From: Neorhizobium alkalisoli
GTDB taxonomy: Bacteria > Pseudomonadota > Alphaproteobacteria > Rhizobiales > Rhizobiaceae
Direction of reading: 5' to 3'
Length of the DNA stretch: 64,000 bases
Assembly (NCBI RefSeq): GCF_007829835.1
Contig: NZ_VIWP01000001.1
Span: 1,054,001-1,118,000 of the forward strand
Shown here piece by piece: positions 59,544 to 64,000 of this stretch; the first letter of the stretch is position 1; the number at the start of each line of letters is the position of its first letter. Both the position numbers and the translations under genes were made by a program. Under the pieces are notes generated by a model. The model did not search any database. It was not told the DNA's origin and saw only the letters and a list, made by a program, of their open reading frames with translations.

Positions 59544-59568
59544 GCCGCGTTCAGACGCTGAACGCGGC
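59544..59568. terminator. Perfect 11-bp stem between Lrp and dipeptide ATPase genes
   Basis: GCCGCGTTCAG-ACG-CTGAACGCGGC, exact complements with a 3-base loop, overlapping the last codons of the minus-strand ATPase gene. No T tract follows on either strand, so it may be a Rho-independent stem of low efficiency or an mRNA 3'-end stabiliser shared by the convergent transcripts. Confidence 0.5.
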
Positions 59569-61152
59569 TCGGATCAGTGCCTTCGTATAATCCGCCTTCG
59601 GCGCGTCGAAGATCGCGTCCGTCTCGCCTTCCTCGACGATCTTTCCGCTGTTCATGACGATCACGTGATCCGAAATGGCTCGGACCACGGCAAGGTCGTG
59701 GCTGATGAAGACATAGGAAAGGTCGTGGTCCGCCTGCAGCTTGCGCAACAGGTCGATCACCTGTCCCTGCACCGACCGGTCGAGTGCCGAGGTCGGTTCG
59801 TCGAGAATGACCACGCGCGGCTTGAGGATCATCGCGCGGGCGATCGCGATGCGCTGGCGCTGGCCGCCGGAAAACTCGTGCGGGTAGCGGTTGCGCGCCT
59901 GCGGATCGAGCCCGACTTCGGTCAAGGCGGCGATGGCACGCCGGTCTCGATCCGCCTTGCTCAGGTTCGGCTCGTGGACGAGCAGACCCTCGGTGATGAT
60001 TTCACCGACCGTCTGGCGCGGCGAAAGCGAACCGAAGGGATCCTGGAAGACGAGCTGCATTTCCTTGCGCAGGGACCGCATCTGCTTGCGGTCGTAGCTG
60101 GAAATATCGGTTGTGCCGAAGCGGTAGTGACCATCGCTGTGGAGAAGCCGCAGCAATGCGCGTCCGAGCGTCGATTTGCCCGAACCGGACTCGCCGACAA
60201 TGCCGATCGTCTGGCCCTGCCTGAGTTTGACGGTGACGCCGTCGACTGCCCGGAAAACTTTCGGACCTTTGGATAAAAATCCCCTGCCGATCGAGAAATC
60301 GACGGTGACGTCGCGTCCCTCCAGAATGATCGGCGCATTTTCCGGTGGCGGTTGCTTGCGGCCATGCGGTTCGGCATCGATCAGCATGCGGGTGTATGAG
60401 GAGGTCGGCGCCTCGAAGATTTGTGCCGTTTCGCCCTGTTCGACGACTTCGCCGTGGCGCATGACAACGACGCGCTCGGCAAAGTGCCTGACAATGCCGA
60501 GATCGTGGGTAATCAGCACGATCGCCATGCCGAAACGCTCCTGCAGTGAGCGCAGGAGTTTCAGGATCTGCGCCTGGATCGTCACGTCGAGCGCAGTCGT
60601 TGGTTCGTCGGCGATCAGTACGTCGGGCTCGTTGGCGAGCGCCATGGCGATCATCACGCGTTGCCGCTGGCCGCCGGACAGTTCATGCGGATAGCTGTCG
60701 ATGCGGCGGGCGGGGTCGGGAATGCCGACCAGTTCCAGCAATTCCAGCACGCGGCTGCGGGCGGCCTTCCGGCTGCCGCCGCGGTGGTAGACGATCGGTT
60801 CGGCGATCTGGCGGCCGATCGTGTAGAGCGGGTCGAGCGAGGTCATCGGCTCCTGGAAGATCATGGTGATCTTGGCGCCGCGGATCTTGTTGAGCTCGTT
60901 TTTCGGCAGTCCGACCAGCTCTTTGCCGCGATATGTCGCCGATCCGGTGACCGTGCCGTTTCCGGCAAGCAGGCCCATGATGCCCATCATCGTCTGGCTC
61001 TTGCCGGAGCCGCTTTCACCGACCACGGCGATCGTCTCGCCGGCCCGGACGTCGAAGCCGATGCCCTTGACGGCATTGACCGTGCCGTCCGGCGTCGAAA
61101 AATCCACTTTCAGGTCGCGGATCGAGAGAATGGTGTATTTTTGATCGGTCAT
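59551..61152 (-). CDS. Dipeptide/oligopeptide ABC transporter, fused double ATPase (DppD-DppF-like)
   Basis: A 533-residue protein of two peptide-type ATPases in one chain. Domain 1 has [24 protein letters not shown] and [16 protein letters not shown]; domain 2 has [24 protein letters not shown] and [16 protein letters not shown]. The family appears as a single gene in rhizobia (YejF type). ATG at 61152 is set by the overlap with the permease stop at 61154. It energises the OppB/OppC-like permeases upstream. Confidence 0.93.
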   Translation of the reverse strand: MTDQKYTILSIRDLKVDFSTPDGTVNAVKGIGFDVRAGETIAVVGESGSGKSQTMMGIMGLLAGNGTVTGSATYRGKELVGLPKNELNKIRGAKITMIFQEPMTSLDPLYTIGRQIAEPIVYHRGGSRKAARSRVLELLELVGIPDPARRIDSYPHELSGGQRQRVMIAMALANEPDVLIADEPTTALDVTIQAQILKLLRSLQERFGMAIVLITHDLGIVRHFAERVVVMRHGEVVEQGETAQIFEAPTSSYTRMLIDAEPHGRKQPPPENAPIILEGRDVTVDFSIGRGFLSKGPKVFRAVDGVTVKLRQGQTIGIVGESGSGKSTLGRALLRLLHSDGHYRFGTTDISSYDRKQMRSLRKEMQLVFQDPFGSLSPRQTVGEIITEGLLVHEPNLSKADRDRRAIAALTEVGLDPQARNRYPHEFSGGQRQRIAIARAMILKPRVVILDEPTSALDRSVQGQVIDLLRKLQADHDLSYVFISHDLAVVRAISDHVIVMNSGKIVEEGETDAIFDAPKADYTKALIRAAFSV

Positions 61153-61153
61153 G

Positions 61154-62287
61154 TCAGCGGTCCTTCGGGTCGAGCGCGTCACGCAGGCCGTCGCCGATAA
61201 AATTCAGCGAAAACAGCGTCGCCACGAAGAAGATGGAGGGAAAGATCAAGAGCCAGGGCGCTGACTGGATGTTGTTGGCACCTTCCGAGATCAGCGCGCC
61301 CCAGCTTGTCAGCGGCGCCTGAACGCCAAGCCCGAGGAAGGAGAGGAAGCTCTCGAGCAGGATCACCTTCGGCACGACCACGGTAACGAAGACGATGACC
61401 GGGCCGATCGTATTTGTAATGATGTGCCGGCGGATGATCTGCCAGTCGGTCAGGCCGAGCGCCTGGGCGGCACCGACGAATTCCCGGCGTTTCAGCGCCA
61501 GCGTCTGGCCACGCACGATGCGCGCCATGTCGAGCCATTCCACCGCACCGATCACAAGGAAGATCAGGATGAAGGATCGTCCGAAAAAGACGACGAGAAC
61601 GACGACGAGAAAAACGAAGGGCAGGGAATAGAGGATTTCGACGAAGCGCATCATGATGTTGTCGATGCGGCCGCCGAGATAACCCGATGTCGCGCCGTAA
61701 AGCACGCCGATGCCGAGCGAGACGAGGCTGGCGAGCAGGCCGACGGCAATCGAGATCTGGCCGCCGAGCATGACGCGGGCAAGCAGGTCGCGGCCGTTCG
61801 GATCGGTGCCGAACAGGAAATATTCGCGGCTGACCTTGCCCTCGACCTTGAGGACGCGGCCGTCCTTTTCGGTCGCCACGACCTTGGTGTCGTCGAACTC
61901 GTTGGCGCGATCGAAATACCGTGTCGTCCGCGGATCGATCGGATCTTCGGCGCTGACGGTCGCAGTAAAGCTCTGGCCCGTCACATCGAAGGCGTCGAGA
62001 TTGACGCGGGCGCGGGTTGCGACGCCCTGCATGGCGTCCTTCAGCGAGGCCTCGTCGGGCCGCGGCTCAAGGCTGGGTGCCACCGTCACATAGGACGAAA
62101 AAACCTGGTCATAGCTATGCGGCACGAAAAGCGGGCCGAGATAGGAGAAGAGCGCGATCAGCACCAGCATCACGCAGCCACCCATCGCCGCTTTGTTGCG
62201 GCGGAAGCGGAGGGCGGCGAGCTGGAAAAGGCTGCGGCTGGTGGTTTCCGGCAGGGTTGCGGCCGGATCGCGGGCGATATCAGTCAT
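61154..62287 (-). CDS. Oligopeptide ABC transporter permease (OppC/YejE-like)
   Basis: A 377-residue inner-membrane permease. It has an OppC_N segment near residues 15-45, a long soluble insertion (about residues 75-175), and BPD_transp_1 helices with the EAA-type loop EFVGAAQALGLTDWQIIRRHIITNTIGPV. The length is about 80 residues above normal OppC because of the insertion, as in YejE-type permeases. It overlaps the upstream permease by 8 bases. Confidence 0.92.
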   Translation of the reverse strand: MTDIARDPAATLPETTSRSLFQLAALRFRRNKAAMGGCVMLVLIALFSYLGPLFVPHSYDQVFSSYVTVAPSLEPRPDEASLKDAMQGVATRARVNLDAFDVTGQSFTATVSAEDPIDPRTTRYFDRANEFDDTKVVATEKDGRVLKVEGKVSREYFLFGTDPNGRDLLARVMLGGQISIAVGLLASLVSLGIGVLYGATSGYLGGRIDNIMMRFVEILYSLPFVFLVVVLVVFFGRSFILIFLVIGAVEWLDMARIVRGQTLALKRREFVGAAQALGLTDWQIIRRHIITNTIGPVIVFVTVVVPKVILLESFLSFLGLGVQAPLTSWGALISEGANNIQSAPWLLIFPSIFFVATLFSLNFIGDGLRDALDPKDR

Positions 62288-63203
62288 GACGGACCCTCGG
62301 ATCGAGCAGGCCGTAGAGAAGATCGACCAGGAGATTGAAGACGATGACGAAGATGGCGATCAGCACGACGGTGCCCATGACCAGCGTATAGTCGCGGTTC
62401 AGCGCGCCGAGAACGAAGTAACGGCCGACGCCCGGAATGGTGAAGATGGTCTCGACGACGGCCGAGCCGGTCATCAGCGCTGCAGCGCAAGGCGCGAGAT
62501 AGGAGACGACCGGCAGCATGGCGCCGCGCATGGCATGCGTCACCACGACGATCCGCGCCGGCAGGCCATAGGCGCGGGCGGTGCGGATATGGTCGGCATG
62601 CAAGGCCTCGATCATCGAGCCGCGGGTCAGCCGGGCAAAGACGGCGAGCTGCGGCAGCGCCAGCGCGATCATCGGCAGGATCAGGAAGGAGAAAGAACCG
62701 TCGCCCCAGCCTCCGGCCGGCAATAGCGCCAGAATGATCGCGAAGATCAGTGTCAGAACCGGGCCGACGACGAAGTTCGGGATCGTCGTGCCCATCGTGG
62801 CGAGCGTCATGATGGAAAAATCGAGCACGCTGTTCTGCCTGAGAGCCGCGATCGTGCCGAGCGTCACACCGCCGACCAAAGCCAGAAGCAGGGCGTAAAA
62901 CCCGAGTTCAACCGAATAGGGCAAGCCTTTGCCGATCAGTTCCGCGACCGTATTGTCCTTGTAGATATAGCTCGGACCGAAATCACCCTGCACGGCATTG
63001 CCGATATAGGTGAGATATTGCCGCCAGAGCGGCTGGTCGAGCTGATAGGTCCGCATGATGTTTTCCATCGTTGCGGGCGGCAGCGGACGCTCAAGGTTGA
63101 ATGGGCCGCCCGGGGCAAAACGCATCAGGAAGAATGAAATCGTCACGACGATGAACAGCGTCGGGACGGCGCTCGCGAGGCGGCGCAGGACAAAAGCCAG
63201 CAT
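62280..63203 (-). CDS. Oligopeptide ABC transporter permease (OppB/YejB-like)
   Basis: A 307-residue permease with N-terminal FVLRRLASAVPTLFIVVTISFFLMRFAPGGPF and the BPD loop DHIRTARAYGLPARIVVVTHAMRGAMLPVVSYL. It forms a heterodimeric channel with the OppC-like protein. It lies 58 bases after the binding-protein stop. Transport substrate is likely a peptide or an amino-acid conjugate. Confidence 0.92.
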   Translation of the reverse strand: MLAFVLRRLASAVPTLFIVVTISFFLMRFAPGGPFNLERPLPPATMENIMRTYQLDQPLWRQYLTYIGNAVQGDFGPSYIYKDNTVAELIGKGLPYSVELGFYALLLALVGGVTLGTIAALRQNSVLDFSIMTLATMGTTIPNFVVGPVLTLIFAIILALLPAGGWGDGSFSFLILPMIALALPQLAVFARLTRGSMIEALHADHIRTARAYGLPARIVVVTHAMRGAMLPVVSYLAPCAAALMTGSAVVETIFTIPGVGRYFVLGALNRDYTLVMGTVVLIAIFVIVFNLLVDLLYGLLDPRVRHD

Positions 63204-63261
63204 TTGGGTGGTCTCCTGCGGAACGGCGCCCGAAATGGTATCGGACGCCGTTCCGTATCGA

Positions 63262-64000
63262 TTATTCGGAAACGCTCAGGAAGCGGCTCAGATGCTCGTT
63301 GGCAGCATTGTCCTGCCAGCCCTTGATGCGGTTCGAGACCAGCCACAGATCGGCCTGGGTCAGGAAGGGAGCGATCGGCTGGTCGCGCATCAGGATGGTT
63401 TCCGCATCATGCATCAGCTTCGAGCGGGCCGCCGGATCCGTTTCCGCATAGGACTTCTTCATCAGATCGTCGAATTCCTTGCTGTCGTAATGACCGTAAT
63501 TGAAGGTCTTGTTGGTCGACAGGTTGAGAGCGAGGAAATTTTCCGGATCGGCATAGTCGGCGACCCAGCCGGCGCGCGCAACATTGAACTTGCCGCCTTC
63601 CTGCAGATAGGCGTAGTGCGACGAGACGTCGAGATTGCTCATCGTCACCTTGGCGCCGAACGTGTTCTTCCACATATCGGCGACGGCGGTGGCGACGCGT
63701 TCGTGGTTCGGGTTGGTGTTGTAGCGGATCTCGATATTCAGCGGCTTGCCGCCTTCACCGTAACCAGCTTCCTTCATCAGCGCGATCGCCTTGTCTTCGC
63801 GGTCGAGCTGCGAAAGACCTGCGAAATCGGCCTTGGAAGGCTCGCCGTAGGTCGCCATGCCCGGCGGCACCAGCGAATAGGCGGGAAGCTGCGAGCCGCT
63901 ATAGATCTTCTTTGCGAGGAAATCGCGGTCAACGGCCATGGACAGCGCCCGGCGGACACGCACATCGTTGAACGGTGCCTCGCGGCCATCGAAGACGTAA
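63262..64000 (-). CDS. Oligopeptide ABC transporter substrate-binding protein (OppA-like), N-terminus outside window
   Basis: The C-terminal 245 or so residues of an SBP_bac_5 binding protein; the frame is open to the window edge, so the start lies beyond 64000. Family features: VRVRRALSMAVDRDFLAKKIYSGS, LNIEIRYNTNPNHERVATAVADMWKNTFGAKV and a late PIAPFLTQADLWLVSNRIKGW. It should deliver a peptide or amino-acid conjugate to the permeases downstream in this operon. The signal peptide is not visible. Confidence 0.9.
   Translation of the reverse strand, partial: YVFDGREAPFNDVRVRRALSMAVDRDFLAKKIYSGSQLPAYSLVPPGMATYGEPSKADFAGLSQLDREDKAIALMKEAGYGEGGKPLNIEIRYNTNPNHERVATAVADMWKNTFGAKVTMSNLDVSSHYAYLQEGGKFNVARAGWVADYADPENFLALNLSTNKTFNYGHYDSKEFDDLMKKSYAETDPAARSKLMHDAETILMRDQPIAPFLTQADLWLVSNRIKGWQDNAANEHLSRFLSVSE

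Noticed and set aside
1..64000. Search for tRNA, rRNA, CRISPR arrays, insertion sequences and phage genes
   Set aside because: No cloverleaf-like tRNA with CCA-end context, no repeat-spacer pattern, and no transposase, integrase or phage structural motif was recognised by reading; a tRNAscan/Infernal run would be decisive for small RNAs.

Overview
The window reads as part of an accessory replicon or catabolic island of a Rhizobiaceae-type alphaproteobacterium (Rhizobium/Agrobacterium/Ensifer relatives). The reasons are high G+C, third-position G/C bias, many ABC uptake systems with dedicated regulators, strong GGAGG ribosome sites, ATGA-type overlaps inside long operons, and family content typical of plant-associated rhizobia. 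No rRNA, tRNA, CRISPR, transposase, integrase or replication gene was seen. Species assignment is inference.

Region 1 (1-17971). The 3' end of an AraC regulator faces a two-gene minus-strand unit: a 3-hydroxyisobutyrate-dehydrogenase-family enzyme and an unusual protein that joins a winged-helix DNA-binding domain to a periplasmic-binding-protein-like domain. Divergent from it runs a 14-kb, 16-gene plus-strand operon. It holds a ribose/inositol-type (CUT2) ABC transporter, three SDR dehydrogenases, two zinc alcohol dehydrogenases, a Gfo/Idh/MocA oxidoreductase, a PRISE-type enone reductase, two YCII proteins, an intradiol (hydroxyquinol-type) ring-cleavage dioxygenase, a maleylacetate reductase and a small DMT transporter. 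A sugar-like importer coupled to an aromatic lower pathway, with no aromatic hydroxylase, suggests that an alicyclic polyol is oxidised and dehydrated to a trihydroxybenzene and then cleaved.

Region 2 (18058-31605). A nitrate/sulfonate-type ABC transporter is grouped with a shikimate-dehydrogenase-like enzyme. Next come an SDR, a LacI regulator, a FAH-family hydrolase, a dimeric alpha-beta barrel protein and a MaoC hydratase. A divergent operon follows with a CoA-transferase, OtnI, DenD, OtnK and OtnC (tetronate catabolism to dihydroxyacetone phosphate). The same 16-bp LacI-type operator sits at two divergent promoters, and a weaker version lies before lacI, so the whole region looks like one regulon.

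Region 3 (31593-39389) is an iron-siderophore island: FhuC-, FhuB- and FhuD-like transport proteins, a TonB-dependent transducer receptor with an STN domain, and FecR/FecI surface signalling. Region 4 (39454-48667) is a patchwork of regulators (two LysR, one LacI, one AraC), a PQQ-dependent membrane glucose/quinate-type dehydrogenase, SnoaL-like proteins, an SDR, and two gene remnants (FAH-type and VOC-type).

Region 5 (48692-55184) is a second tetronate-type operon: a SAF-domain homoserine-dehydrogenase-like oxidoreductase, a CitMHS-type permease, an Asp/Glu-racemase-fold protein, a second OtnK/OtnC pair and a TauE/SafE exporter, preceded by a clear LysR box. Region 6 (55320-64000) is an amino-acid catabolic cluster: M20 amidohydrolase, N-carbamoyl/allantoate-type hydrolase, diaminopropionate ammonia-lyase, a divergent Lrp regulator, and a dipeptide/opine-type ABC transporter whose binding-protein gene runs off the window.
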